Shown piece by piece: positions 37,667-49,829 of a stretch of DNA of 64,000 bases (position 1 is its first letter; every line of letters starts with the position of its first letter). The notes under the pieces were generated by a model. That model was given only the letters and a program-made list of their open reading frames with translations. It did no database searches and was not told the DNA's origin. Source of the stretch: Puffinus mauretanicus (Eukaryota > Chordata > Aves > Procellariiformes > Procellariidae); assembly GCA_023333565.1 (NCBI GenBank), contig JAJKFH010003493.1:930001-994000 (forward strand), in the 5' to 3' direction. The translations under genes were made by a program, and so were the position numbers.

Positions 37667-40620
37667 TGAGAAGTATACACGCAAATAGGTAGGTATTGTG
37701 GTAACATTGTTCGCAGGAATTCCTTTCAGCAAGAAGCCTTCTTATTGTTCATAAATGCTACTGATGCTCCGGGGCCAGAACCCCAGGAGAATTCCACCTA
37801 GTGACGTCAATTCTGTAGAGGAGAACTTCCTCCGTCCCCTTTTAGGTTTGTGGGACATTTTCGAACAGATGGAGCCTATATAGGTGGGACGGGTTCCATC
37901 TGAACAGAAGGGTCACAAATGCACCGACTGAGAGGATAGACAGAGCTATGGGGGAGAGTTTAAAGGAGTGGACAGGGGGATGGGAAGTCTGTACAGAATC
38001 CAGCAGAGAGGAAGAAGCAGCTAAAATAAGCAGATGGGTAGACAAGGGGAAATAATATTAAGGATTGAAATGTGTAACACACCTACAGAAAAGGCTGAGA
38101 GAGAAAATCAGAAGACAGAACTTCTGTCGCAATACAGTTAGGAGTCATAGAAAAGACATGATTAAATGACACACGTAAGAGGTCTGACAGAGAAAGTCCA
38201 TTTTTAAAAGTAGTAATATTCCAAGAGAAGGGTTGCCCTGAGCATCACGTGGTGGATGCAAGTACTAGAATGTATTTACAGGCATTGAAATTGCTTTGCT
38301 ACATAGGGGGCAACATGATAGAAAGCTCAATGAAGACCTGAATTAGGCCTCTAAAGTAGAATTTACTGAGAGGTAAAGCACCTTGGACATGAATACATGG
38401 AAGTATGATCGATTCTCCACCTCTGAAGAGAATAGAAGCAGTGAGGGAGAAAAATGAAACAGAAGTAAACAAAAATAATATCCCATCACGAAATCTGAAA
38501 TGCAGACCACCCTGGAGGTAACAAGCCAGGGGATGGACAGAAAAAGATGACTGGGTATAACCAAACTATATAGGAGAGACACCCTGCAAAGTTACAAAAA
38601 AAAAAAAATTACCTTCAGCAATACAAATAAAGAAATGTTTCCCTTCCACTTACACTGACCCTGGATCTAGATGGATAAAGATATGTGAATGCAGCTCCAT
38701 TTACCAATGGTTTTAGATACTGGTTTAAAAAGGACTTTCTCCCACCATTAACCTACCATCACTACTATCTAAATGAAAACTTAGATAAACATAATCAGCT
38801 TTTATTTAGTTGTGGTTATGATGTGATGATAAGATTAACTTGTTAGTATAATTTCACCAAATGCAGCATTTCTCCCATAAAGCAGCTATGAAATCACAAG
38901 CTGTTTCAAATTAAGAAGTGCTACCATCCATTACACCCGCTACTACTACTATTACTTTATGAATAAATATGCAGTATTTTGTCTGTTTCTAAATAAACGC
39001 ATTTAGTCCAAAGCATTTATAACTTGTAATTACAAATGATTCTGAATTATGGAAACATCAGTCAAGTCCAAAATTAATATCTGGCTTTATAACAGACCAG
39101 AGTGAAGGCCCAGAGCAAAGCACTGCCAAGTGCTTAAGAATAGTAAGATATCTTCCATTATTTGTAACACATTGCTATGTACACAAGAACCTTCTCCTCA
39201 TGGTTATTATCTCAGAAATCCTTAGGGTGCCAGAACCACTCAGCTTTGCTTCTCAGTTCTCTCTGTGTATGTGAACAAGGTTCTAAGGATATTCCATATG
39301 GAAACACGCAAGTGGTGCTTTTATGATCACCAAGGGAAGATGTTTCCCTGAAGCTTTTATATGTTTTCAGGAAAAATCTGAGCATCTGCCTGGAGCCCAT
39401 TTGAATCATATATGCAGTTCACTTCTACAACAAAATCTGGTGGTGAATATAAAGGAAAATGCCCAAAGGGTTACACTACACAATAGCAGGATACAGACAG
39501 CATTTCACTGGCATGCATATAATCCTTTTATTTACGAATCAAGACTTAGATGTTTATCTATAATTGTACAAATAGCTAGTTATATGTGATGAAGCAATGA
39601 ACTAATTAATACCTTAGTATTAATTAATAGGTATTTTAGAACTTCTGAAGTGTCAAAATATTTGACTTTCAAAGCATGCTGAAGAAAAATGCTGCTATTG
39701 CCTTGTTAAGAATGCTAGGATAAAAATAGAGAGTAATCAATATTCTTCTCTGTCTGGTTATGACGGCGAAACAAATATAAAATGTAACTATTAATATAGA
39801 TTCCAAAGGATTAACTGGATACACTGGTAAATCTGTGTATTCTATGAAGTCCCTCAAATTTTATTAAAAGGTTGTACATAGTTTTGTGTATTTCCAAAAT
39901 GCTGTAGAAGTTATATTGTACAATATCATTTGGGGTATGTCCAATACTTCCAGTTCTGTTGCATGAGTAAAGCAAATACAGGTTAAGTGGGTGACCAGCC
40001 ATTATTTATTGACTGTATTTAACAACATATAAATTACACAGAATAAGCCTCAGTGAAACCAATAAGTAGTGGTGATGCAGTTCAGCTATTAAGATTGGCT
40101 GTAGACATGCATGGCAGAATGCAAAGTGGTACACTCTTCTCAGAGTTGCACTTTTTCAATATTCCCAGCAAATGACTTGATCTGCCTCCTGTGTTTGTAC
40201 AAGCGTAACATTTTTAGATTTGTGGAAGATGTGATTGTATAAGCAATAACATACAGAGTATAAATAAGGCATTTTTTTTTTGGTGCTGATTCTTGCAGAA
40301 AGTATTTGCTAAATTGTTTCCAGCTTTCTATAGGTTATGAGGTTTTTTTAAATATTCCACTGACATGGAGATAACATTACAACATCAGTACCAAGTTTAA
40401 GCACCAGACGACTAAAAATTACAAACTTTGACCAAAACATGTGACTTCTACAAAACTTCTTCATTAAGGGGTTTTGGTTTGTTTGTTTTGGGGTTTTTTT
40501 GTCTGTCTGTTTTAAGTCTGCAGTTCTACATTCTGACTGTTCATTTCCAGTATAGCAGAGTATTTCAAATTTGTTTACAATGTTAAATGAAAAGTTATTT
40601 TAATATTATTTGTTTCACAG
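37667..40620. other. Non-coding sequence with a possible old LINE-like patch
   Basis: Between about 37,850 and 38,040 a purine-rich stretch starting near 'gggacgggttccatctgaacag' resembles the 5' portion of old reptile-type CR1 elements, as far as I remember. This is weak. The rest is AT-rich, with an A run near 38,596 and a (TAC)n-like patch near 38,941-38,955. No gene is recognised. Confidence 0.35.
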
Positions 40621-40665
40621 GCTCAGTAAGAGCAGGCTTGATGATAATGATATCTTCTCTCTTGT
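40621..40665 (+). CDS. Candidate internal exon (45 nt) of an unidentified gene
   Basis: The segment lies between an acceptor (T-rich stretch ending TGTTTCACAG at 40,620) and a consensus-like donor GTAAGT at 40,666-40,671. Its length is a multiple of three. Two frames are open. In the frame with entry and exit phase 1 the exon reads SVRAGLMIMISSLL plus one leftover base, and this phase fits the candidate exon at 54,301. The alternative phase-2 frame reads LSKSRLDDNDIFSL. Neither peptide is one I recognise. A chance pairing of splice-like signals cannot be excluded for so short a segment, and a non-coding RNA exon is also possible. Confidence 0.33.
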
Positions 40666-40671
40666 GTAAGT

Positions 40672-42018
40672 AAAAAAATTTGTGTGAGTGAATTCCCTTC
40701 TACTGCCAATGTAGCAGTTTTCTCTGCTGTGCTGTTTGCAAGGTGGACATTGTATAACTCTGCTCCTATTTAAATGATTTTAGAGGTTTTTGAGATTAGT
40801 TATGCAGCTTCCTTTCTCCCTTTCTACAACAATAACAAAAAGTTGGTAGATTGGAAAAGTGTGTACTGTATACTATTTTTTTCAGCCTTTCTAAATTAAA
40901 TCCAATCCACTCAACATAGCAAGAGAGCCCTCAGGCATAATTCTACATACTACTTATTTGCAGTATTAAATATTCAGTATTTTTCCTTTTAAAAGCGTAT
41001 TTTTTACAATTGTAATAAACCTCCATGCTAAATCATATTCAGGTTTGCATTTAACCTTGTTTTTTTCCAGGTTGTCAAAACTAAGCCTTTCATACTCATC
41101 AGTCTTTCTGGTACATAAAAAACTGAGTCGATATGGAAGGAAATTTTAAAGTAGCATTTTCCTCCTATATTAAGCTTACATGCAAGTTCTTCTTACATGT
41201 TGTAGAAGAGTGAATGAATGGGTACATTAGTCCAAGCAGTTGCATTAGTCCAATATACTCATGAACATTCATGATTCTAAGCCATTGGCTTTCTGTTTGG
41301 GTCAGTCTGATCTATACATTTCATATATTCTGTTGACTGACAGTCACTCCAGTATTCATACTGGAATCATAGACATTTAGAAGTATAAAAAAATTCAGTC
41401 ATAACACTAAGACACTACAGTGGCAACATAATATTGATTCCTAAGTTTGAGGCATACTTGACCTTTATTTATGTGTACTGTGGCTATTTTCAGTGAGGAT
41501 GTTATGCATCAGCTTGAAAATTTGCCTGCTGATTTCCTCTAATTATGTCTCAGATATCATACTAGTGGGACTTTTAGGAGCAGTCAGTAGTGTGCTAATT
41601 ATCATCTTTGAAACAAGAGACTGCTAAACAAGGATATGCCTTGGTTATAATTCCACCTACGTTTATTGCAGAAGTCACGTACACTGTCCAGTTAGAATAA
41701 GCAACTCTGTTATCTTTTGCAAGGACATAAGTGATGAATTTTGAAGGCTTAATGTATATCAGAGTAGTTTGATAGTACAGCATAAAGTACCTGGTGAACT
41801 CCCACATTACCTCATTGCCAAATTTAATTTTCCAAATTCAAAGTATGTGAACAGAAGTCTTCAATAAAGCTTTTTTAACACTAGTGTGGCTACTCTTTTC
41901 CCCTCTTAGAATTTATTAAGAAATCCTGCCACTGGTCCACTGAATCAGAAATTAAATTTTCTCATTAACTAATTATTCATTAATTTGATCTTGGTTTTAA
42001 AACTTTATGATGCCTAGT
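40672..42018. other. Putative intronic sequence
   Basis: AT-rich and unique. A small inverted repeat (TCCAGTA/TACTGGA) lies near 41,350-41,366. Nothing else is seen. Confidence 0.45.
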
Positions 42019-42310
42019 CAGGGTACAGCAGTGGCCAAGGCACTGCAGGCCAGCAAAGCAAGGGCCTCATCAGCCGGGGCCTATCCCACTGCTCCCCGCA
42101 ATGCCGCAGGGCAGGCCCAGAGATGATGGCCAGGTCCAACCAAGAGTTGAGATTGCCAGACAAGTTCATGCTGAGAAGGCAGGTCTGAAGTCAAGCTTAA
42201 GCAATGAGCAAAGGCCCCAGGCTGAGCTTAGATAGAGCTCCTGGACCACGGTTTAGGGTGGAGGCCCCAGCTGAGGGAGGTTAGGGACATTAAGTCCTAC
42301 TAGTACCCTG
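42019..42310 (+). mobile_element. Short inverted-repeat DNA element, copy 1 (292 bp)
   Basis: The ends TCAGGGTAC (42,018-42,026) and GTACCCTGA (42,303-42,311) are perfect inverted repeats. The interior is GC-rich (GGCCAGG, CCCCAGCTGAG) against AT-rich flanks. Segments 42,120-42,195 and about 42,210-42,300 match copy 2 at roughly 80 percent by eye, in the same orientation and order. A block of about 170 bases present in copy 2 is absent here. No coding sequence is present, so it would be non-autonomous. A CAGGG start is typical of hAT elements, but no 8-base target duplication was found (TGCCTAGT left, AGGGCCTT right), so the superfamily is open. Confidence 0.65.
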
Positions 42311-45049
42311 AGGGCCTTGACATGTTGAAGTGCACCTACACAGAAGTAACTATGAAGCTTTCCGTTTCAGGTGAGCTGAAATTTAGCCAGATACAGGAGG
42401 TGGGTTCCTCTAAGCCCCTAGTCAGCCATATCTTCCTCTTGAGCAAGACTGCATTTCCTACTTGGGTCTCTCATCTGTTTATCTTGGTGCATCTACCACG
42501 AGCATTAGTCCATCAGGGTAGAGGAGTACTTGACTCTTCTCGTTTGCTGTTGCTATTACTTACGAAGCTGGAGATTTATCAGGCAACAGTGGCTGTTGAA
42601 GACCATAAGGTGTTGAAGATAGCTGGAGAGCAACACTGGAGGCCTGTAATGAGCAAGGGTGGTGTGATGCATTGTGGGAGTCTGGAGTCTGTAAAGGACA
42701 GGCATGATGCACAGTGAATGGAGAAGTTTCAGGATACAAAGGAATAGATGTTCCTGATCAAACATCAGCCTGAAAAGGAAAATAACAGCTGCTGCAAGGG
42801 ATTGAAGTAGACTAAGGGCAGGGGAATCACCTATAGATCGTAACAAGAAATGAGAAAGCAGTGCTGCTTACTAAAACACTGGCACAGAGATGCAAACCTG
42901 CATGATGTTTTAATAGCTTAGGTATTAATAACTTGCAATGATAATCACCTCACTTCTGGCTGCTGAGTACAGAATTGCTGTATTTTCATATATAACTATA
43001 TTGATACATTTTTATATATAACTATTGTTTGGCTTGTAAAATTCACTTTGAATGCTGTTGAGTAGTACACTTTTTTTTTTTTTCAAAAAACAAAAGACTG
43101 GCATACTGTCCTCAAAAGATTGTTGACCTGTGGCCTTCTGTCCATCTGCAGCAAGGAGTGGAAAATAGTAAGTGTCATCCTACTAGAAAATTAATATGGA
43201 GATTTGAATCTTTCTTAGTATTGGCTTACTTTGAGATTATAATAAATCTATTTTCATAATGTAAAATTATGAAGATAAACAGAGACATTAACACCTTTAT
43301 AAATATATAAAGCCGAGCTCTCATTCACAAGTTCATACCCATTTTAACTTCCTGACCACAAAGGAAGTTGTAGAGAGGATAAATTAGTACATTGTTTTTA
43401 TCTGGTGAATGTCTTTTTGTTAAATTCTCCTTTTAGAGTAAAATAGCAACATTTGGAAGTGGAATCCTCTTTATGGATATAATTTTATTATAGTAGCAAG
43501 CATTGAACAATATCAATGCTGTATGAGATAAAGATGAACCTCTCCCCAAGGATCTTATATCAGAATTTCAGTCTGCAGTGTTGGCTCTTACACTATCCAG
43601 TTCAATTCATCCATCTCCTGCCATGATCTTGATGTGCTCTGAAATTGCACCAAAGTATAGCTGGTCGCAAATTTCACACTTACCACTTTAGACAAGTGAA
43701 AGGTCAAGGGCTTACAACAGTTGAGCAGCTCCTTATCAGTACCACAAAGCAGAGACAGCATGGAAGTGACTGCAGGTCAGATCAGCTGTAATTTATACTA
43801 ACTATATAAGTCCATACAGATCCATCCCACTACCGCCAGACAGCAGAATATGTACGTTTGAACATTGCTCACTTGTCTGACTTCTCATCTGCTTTGTGCA
43901 ACATTGGAATCAAATTTACATGCACACTTTCATTTAGTGCCATCCTTTTGTTTTCAGAATAAACAAACATTAAGTAGCTCTTTCAATCAAAAGCCTTTCC
44001 ATATATGGAGAGACCAGCTTAACTCCTAAGACAGAATTAAGACTTTAAAATAGCCAACTAACCAAAGGAAAAACAGGAGATGGAACTAGAAGTGGTCTAA
44101 TATCTTGTTGAGAACACTACTAGAGGGAAAACATATAATAACATGTTCAGTACAATCTAAAATCTGAAAAAAAGGCATTGCTTCTAGTCTATGATGAGCA
44201 ATGATACTCAGCGTTGGTTTGAGTATTATAATATGGAGTAAAGAAAACGTAAAAAGTGCTAATTGAATTCCCTTCAATCATATTACCAGGCCCCATTACA
44301 GCTGCCAACACTGGATTTATATATTTTCATTTACAGGAATCTAACAGTATAGGACTACTGTTGGATTATTTTAATGTTCATGAGTCACAGGGGTGAGTTA
44401 TGGATGTCTCCCAGATAGGGAGAAAAAGCAAACTTAACATTGATTACTTAGCTTTCATTCCTGAATAAAATAAAAACCGTGACTGAACCTAAAAAAAATC
44501 GAAATATGTAACTTCTGATGTAGCTACTTTATATTTTGGTTTTGTCCTACAAAGGCCTCAGTTACAGATTCAGAACTAGTCTTGGCCAAGAAGAAATGAA
44601 GACCCCTTTGTCCTGCAAAAAAATCCCATTAATCTTTTTTTTTTATTTTTAGAACTGGAGTTGTTAATGTTCCAATTTTGAAGTAATTTCTTTTCTGAAT
44701 TAATTATCATGTTTTAACAGGAATTTAAATATATGATGATCACAGAATGGTAAAAAAATAAAAATCCCTTTTTGGGTATACCCACGCTTTGTTTTCTAAA
44801 TTTGACACTCAAGTCAAACAACTGGTGTTCTTCCTCGCATTGTTTACCCAACAGTGCCATTCAGCACATCAGTTTATTCCCGATTAACAGAATCTGTTAT
44901 GTGGATATAAAATATTTGACTTTGATTATCCTGTTTTCACTATTAGTGGCCTACTATAATTTTATTATACACTATTATTCTAGCAGAGATTATTCTTTTT
45001 GTGCAAGCAGTTCTGTAGTTATTATTATCAGACACTATAAAATACAAAA
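42311..45049. other. Putative intronic sequence
   Basis: No gene is recognised. The frame 42,322-42,717 begins inside moderately GC-rich sequence next to the inverted-repeat element and has no known domain; it may include decayed transposon sequence. A T run lies near 43,070-43,083. The rest is AT-rich. Confidence 0.45.
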
Positions 45050-46190
45050 TACTGGACTTCAGTAAAGCCTTTGACACTGTCTCCCATGGCATTCTCCTAG
45101 AGAAGCTGGCGGCTCACGGCCTAGACAGGTGCACTCTTCGCTGGGTAAAAAACTGGCTGGACGGCCGAGCCCAGAGAGTTGTGGTCAACGGAGTTAAATC
45201 CAGTTGGCGGCCGGTCACGAGCGGTGTTCCCCAGGGCTCAGCACTGGGGCCGGTCCTGTTCAATATCTTTATCGACGATCTGGACGAGGGGATCGAGTGC
45301 TCCCTCAGTAAGTTTGCAGACGACACCAAGCTGGGCGGGAGTGTTGATCTGCTGAGGGTGGGAAGGCTCTGCAGAGGGACCTGGACAGGCTGGATCGATG
45401 GGCTGAGGCCAATTGTATGAGGTTCAAGAAGGCCAAGCGCCGGGTCCTGCACTTCGGCCACAACAACCCCAGGCAACGCCACAGGCTTGGGGAAGAGTGG
45501 CTGGAAAGCTGCCCAGAGGAAAAGGACCTGGGGGTGCTGGTTGACAGCCGGCTGAACATGAGCCGGCAGTGTGCCCAGGTGGCCAAGAAGACCAACGGCA
45601 TCCTGGCCTGTATCAGAAATAGTGTGGCCAGCAAGACTAGGGACTTCATCCCCCTGTACTCAGCACTGGTGAGGTCACACCTCCGAATCCTGTGTTCAGT
45701 TTTGGGCCCCTCACTACAAGAAGGACATGGAGGTGCTGGAGCGTCTCCAGAGAAGGGCAACGAAGCTGGTGAAGGGACTGGAGCACAAGTCTTGTGAGGA
45801 GCGGCTGAGGGAACTGGGGTTGTTTAGTCTGGAGAAGAGGAGGCTGAGGGGAGACCTCATCGTGCTCTACAACTACCTGAAGGGAGGTTGTGGTGAGGTG
45901 GGTGTTGGTCTCTTCTGCAAAGTAACTAGCGATAGGACAAGAGGAGATGGCCTCAAGTTGCGCCAAGGGAGGTTTAGACTGGACATTAGGAGAAATTTCT
46001 TTAGTGAAAGAGTGGTCAGGCCTTGGAACAGGCTGCCCAGGGAAGTGGTTGAGTCACCGACCCTGGAAGTATTTAAAAGACGTGTAGATGAGGCACTTAA
46101 GGACGTGGTGTAGTGGGCATGGTGGTGTTGGGTTGATGGTTGGACTCAATGATCTTAGAGGTCTTTTCCAACCTTAATGATTCTATGAAT
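45050..46190 (+). mobile_element. 5'-truncated CR1 LINE with recognisable reverse transcriptase
   Basis: The element starts abruptly within the reverse transcriptase domain and runs to a typical avian CR1 3' end (GGACTCAATGATCTTAGAGG followed by a TTCTATGAAT-type tail near 46,181-46,190). GC content jumps from AT-rich flanks to well over 50 percent at the left junction near 45,050. No target-site duplication is evident, as usual for CR1. The copy is far better preserved than the CR1 fragments at 12.6 and 50 kb, so it is the youngest of the three. It lies between the two copies of the short inverted-repeat element. Confidence 0.95.
45055..46113 (+). pseudogene. CR1 ORF2 3' portion: reverse transcriptase, frameshifted
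   Basis: CR1 ORF2 encodes an endonuclease and reverse transcriptase that copy the element's RNA at nicked chromosomal DNA. Here only the C-terminal part remains. Motif A is [11 protein letters not shown] at 45,055-45,087. Motif B is [14 protein letters not shown] at 45,220-45,261. The catalytic FADD box is at 45,313-45,324. The C-terminal region, with [30 protein letters not shown] and [20 protein letters not shown], follows the usual order to a TAG at 46,111-46,113. The frame shifts once by an apparent 1-base loss near 45,350-45,360 and returns to the first frame by an apparent 1-base gain near 45,680-45,685. The first two frames then meet stops at 45,418 and 45,795. With no N-terminus and two shifts the copy cannot make an active protein. 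Confidence 0.9.
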
Positions 46191-48961
46191 CTAATATATG
46201 AAAATTTCTTTGGAATAGCTTTTAATCGTATGATATACCAAGAAGCTGATTTTTACAGAAGCCATGCAAAAAGCACTTCAATTATTTGTTAAATAAGGAT
46301 GAATTAGTCCCCCATATCCAAACTAGCTCTGAGTACAGATAACAATGATACCTTAAACTTTCAATGCCGAGGTCTGCTAAAAAAGGGGTTTTGGAGTCAG
46401 TTGGAATTACTGGCTTAGTATGCACCACATCCAGTCTGTCCACTGCATAATACTTCAAAATTCTGTTCAAGCAGAACATATATATTTTCTCTTGGACAAG
46501 AAAATAATTTTGGGATTTGCTCAAGCATGATGTTGGCATAGGCTATACCATTGTATCTTTGGACTACTGCAATACAAATCAATAATAATGAATCCTGGCC
46601 TTTTATGTCAGCAGACATATCTGATGGCATATGAAAGATCAGTTACAATGTATTGCATGCATAACTGGAATAGTTGCTGGAAATAGTTATCAACAGAAGA
46701 AAAGCAGAAGCCATCACCAAAAGTAAATCACAATCAGCTACTCATCTGACATTGATCTTTGGAATTCAAGGAGAACTGGATCTTTTCAGCATAACTGCCC
46801 ATCTTTCACATCAAAATGGTGGCATAAGTACGTGTAGGAAAACATCTCCTAAGAGAAAAGGGCAAGGATTTGTCTCACGTTGTTGCTCAACTCAATGTGA
46901 ACTTAACTAAAATTCAAATTGTGAAATAATAAATCTGACAGAAATTAAAAGTTCATTCTTTACCTCCCAGTGCGTACAGTAACTTAAAGCCAAACACCAA
47001 CAAACAAATTGGCATCTGGCATTTTAGCCTGTGAGGTGTTAGCCATCTGGTCCCGCAAAATAAAACATTTATTTGATTTGTCTTAAGTATCTAAGTTAAG
47101 AGATTACAAAGATGCAAAGGCATTAAGATTTTGCTTTCAGATTGTTGGAACACCTTTTCCTTGGAATTTCATCAAGAGTATACATACTCATTACTATGCA
47201 TTTGTCTCTGCTAAGTCAAATGAGGAAGTTCAGAATAAAAGTTGTCTTCAGAAATTCCCATATGGCTTTGAATAACAGCTGCTATAGCACGAGCCAAGTG
47301 GCACACTCAGCTTTATATAACACTATCTACACTGTACTTTCTGTTACAGGGTTCCTTTCACTCATTCCCTTCTCTACAACAACTACACTGGTCCCATCAG
47401 TTAGAATATCCAAAAGAATTTCTTTTTTCTTGAAACTGCATTGCTAATGGTTTCTGCAGTACTCCTGATGTCTCATAATATTAAAAGCTTATTTGAGACG
47501 TTTACTGTTGCTAATTTTGGCTTCAGCCACAAAATAATTTGAAGATACTACTGCTGTATCTAACCTTCATGTGACACTGAAGTGGTTGAAACCAACCTAA
47601 TATTGACAAGATATCTGAAATCTACCAAGAGCATTTAATATTGCTCTGTCCTGAACACACCATTTGCCTGGGAATGTTTCACCACTAGACAACAGGTGAT
47701 ATAACTAAAACCAACCACCCGAATTGAGACTTAAAATAACAGCAAATTCTTCTTTGGTAAGATTTGGCAGTGCTCTGTATCTGTTCATCTTGCTCAGGGT
47801 TTTGGTTATGCACAGGAGGACATCAGTGGTACTCTTGCTTTCTAACACCAGAGGCTTTACCACAAAGCAAAGCAAGGGCTTCTTACAGTGCCTTTTCACC
47901 GAGATTCTGTTGAAATTAAAGGCTTAGCCACTCAGGTTCATGCAAGTTATGCCCACAGGCCCTGAAAAGTATTCTGGGACACTGCTGTTCTCTAATGCTT
48001 ATTTGCATGAAGTCATCCAATCCTAGCCAGGAATTTTTCTGCTGGTGTGGATTATCAATCAATAAAAACTTCCCATGGATTTTACACGTGCTGAATAACA
48101 TGGTAGTTTAAGCTCACTTACTAGTGAGCAACAGAAGTGTGTATATTTCAAAATGTCAATGGGGGAAAAAAAAAATCTAAGAGTAAATCCCAACTCCAGC
48201 ATCTTTACAAATAAATTCCATGTAATTTACAACTACAGATATCCTAAGAACTTAATGTAATGGTTATCCCAAAACATACTGCCGGGCGGAGTTAAGGTTG
48301 TTGGTTTCATAAGCTGGTTGGGTTTTTTTTTTACCTTATGCTAAACCTGTAATCCTTTCAGATGAACTGCAGGTATGGAAGGGGTATGCACCATGTTTGG
48401 TTGGACACCATGCATGTCCTCAGCTCCCCATTGTGCTCACTGGGGAGACAGGATGCAGAGCAAATCAAACTACTTTCAGTTCTGTTGCCAGCACAGAAGT
48501 GCCACAAAACTGAAGAATGATGATGGGTTGTAATTTACTATACAAAATTTTTTCTCCGGGTTAAGTGAACTATTAACATTTTCCACAAAAGCCACAAGGT
48601 GTCCCTTTCCAAGGGGGAAACCATCAAGACTGCCAATACTAAATTAAAGTTCTTCAATTAGGGGACTATCACTTATCACAACAACATGGCAAAGTATAAT
48701 AAAGCACTGCAGAAAGGGTATGGGGCAAGAAAACTAGGGATTAAATAGAGACTTCCAAAGGTAATAGAGAGAGCAATACATATTAAGGCTAGTCAGCAGT
48801 CTAGAACAGTAGGGAAAAAACTTGAAAGGGAAACAGGTGATGTTTTTGAAACTCTCTTTTGCAGTAAAATTCAAAGTGCTGCCGCAGCTGTATTCACAGT
48901 AATGCTTTAACTACATGCTTAGCTCTCAGTACCGTGCATTAACCATTTTTACAGTTTTCAT
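46191..48961. other. Putative intronic sequence
   Basis: Unique AT-rich sequence with no recognised gene or repeat. The open frame at 47,142-47,447 lacks domain or splice support. Confidence 0.5.
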
Positions 48962-49426
48962 CAGGGAGCAGCAAGAGCCAGAGGGTCCCTAAAGGGGGCA
49001 CAGAGCCAAGGGGAATAACCTGGCCAGCAGGGCAGGGGTCTCATCGGCCAGGGGCCACCCCACAGTACCTGAGCAGGGCAGGCCAGAGATAGTAGCCAGG
49101 TCCAACTAAGAGTTGAAATCACCAGGCAAGTTCATGGTGATGAAGCAGGTCTGAGGTCAAGCCAGGAAGTCAGTCTAGAGATCAGAGTCAGGTCCGACAA
49201 TTGCCAGGCATACGCCAGGTCAAGCTGGGAAGTCAGTCCACAGAGTCCAGGGACACATTGCCAGGCAGGGGCACAGCTGTAGCTGAGCTGAAAACCAATG
49301 CTCCTCTAGAGTAGCTTAGGAAAGAAATGAAGGGCTGAGCTTAAGTAGAGCTCCTGGACCCGTGGGTGTGGGTGGAGGCCCCAGCTGAGGCAGGTCAGGG
49401 CCATTAAGGCCTATTAGTGCACCCTG
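48962..49426 (+). mobile_element. Short inverted-repeat DNA element, copy 2 (about 465 bp)
   Basis: It starts TCAGGGAGC (48,961) and ends GCACCCTGA (49,427), a degraded version of the inverted ends of copy 1. Shared segments include CCAGGTCCAACTAAGAGTTG, CAGGCAAGTTCATG, GCAGGTCTGAGGTCAAG, GAGCTCCTGGACC and GTGGAGGCCCCAGCTGAG. Between the last two groups this copy carries about 170 extra bases. These include a tandem duplication with period 63: GGTCAAGCCAGGAAGTCAGT from 49,155 and GGTCAAGCTGGGAAGTCAGT from 49,218. There is no open frame of note, so it would be non-autonomous. No clear target duplication is seen. Copy 1 may be an internally deleted form, or this may be an expanded one. Confidence 0.65.
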
Positions 49427-49829
49427 ACTAAGTGCTGTGTGCTACCTAAAATTTTGCTACCTGCTGTGTTTATTACATCTGCCAAATATTGTTGACCCTT
49501 GTGCTAGGGTAGGAATATTTTAGCTGGTTTTGCTACGTTTGTGGTGTAGCTCAAGCACTTCTTAGCTAGACTCTGGTGGATCATGCTTAAAAGAAGTTAA
49601 TTTCTTTCACACAGGAAGGCTTTTCCTCAAAACCCCCCCTAAGATCTGCAACTAAAATACTCTGTGTGTGCATTTATAAAGAACACCTAGGAATATACTG
49701 GTCTATTCCTCTGTTTGAATGATCAATAAAATAGTACAGACTGGAAGGATGGGATGAGAAATAGACATGACCAGACAGGAGCAGTTGTAAGTCTTGGACT
49801 CAGACACTAAAGGCGGGATTTAACTGTCT
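49427..49829. other. Non-coding spacer
   Basis: AT-rich spacer between the inverted-repeat element and the old CR1. Nothing further is seen. Confidence 0.5.

Noticed and set aside
45305..45966. Long minus-strand frames across the CR1
   Set aside because: They are antisense shadows of the CR1 reverse transcriptase on the + strand.
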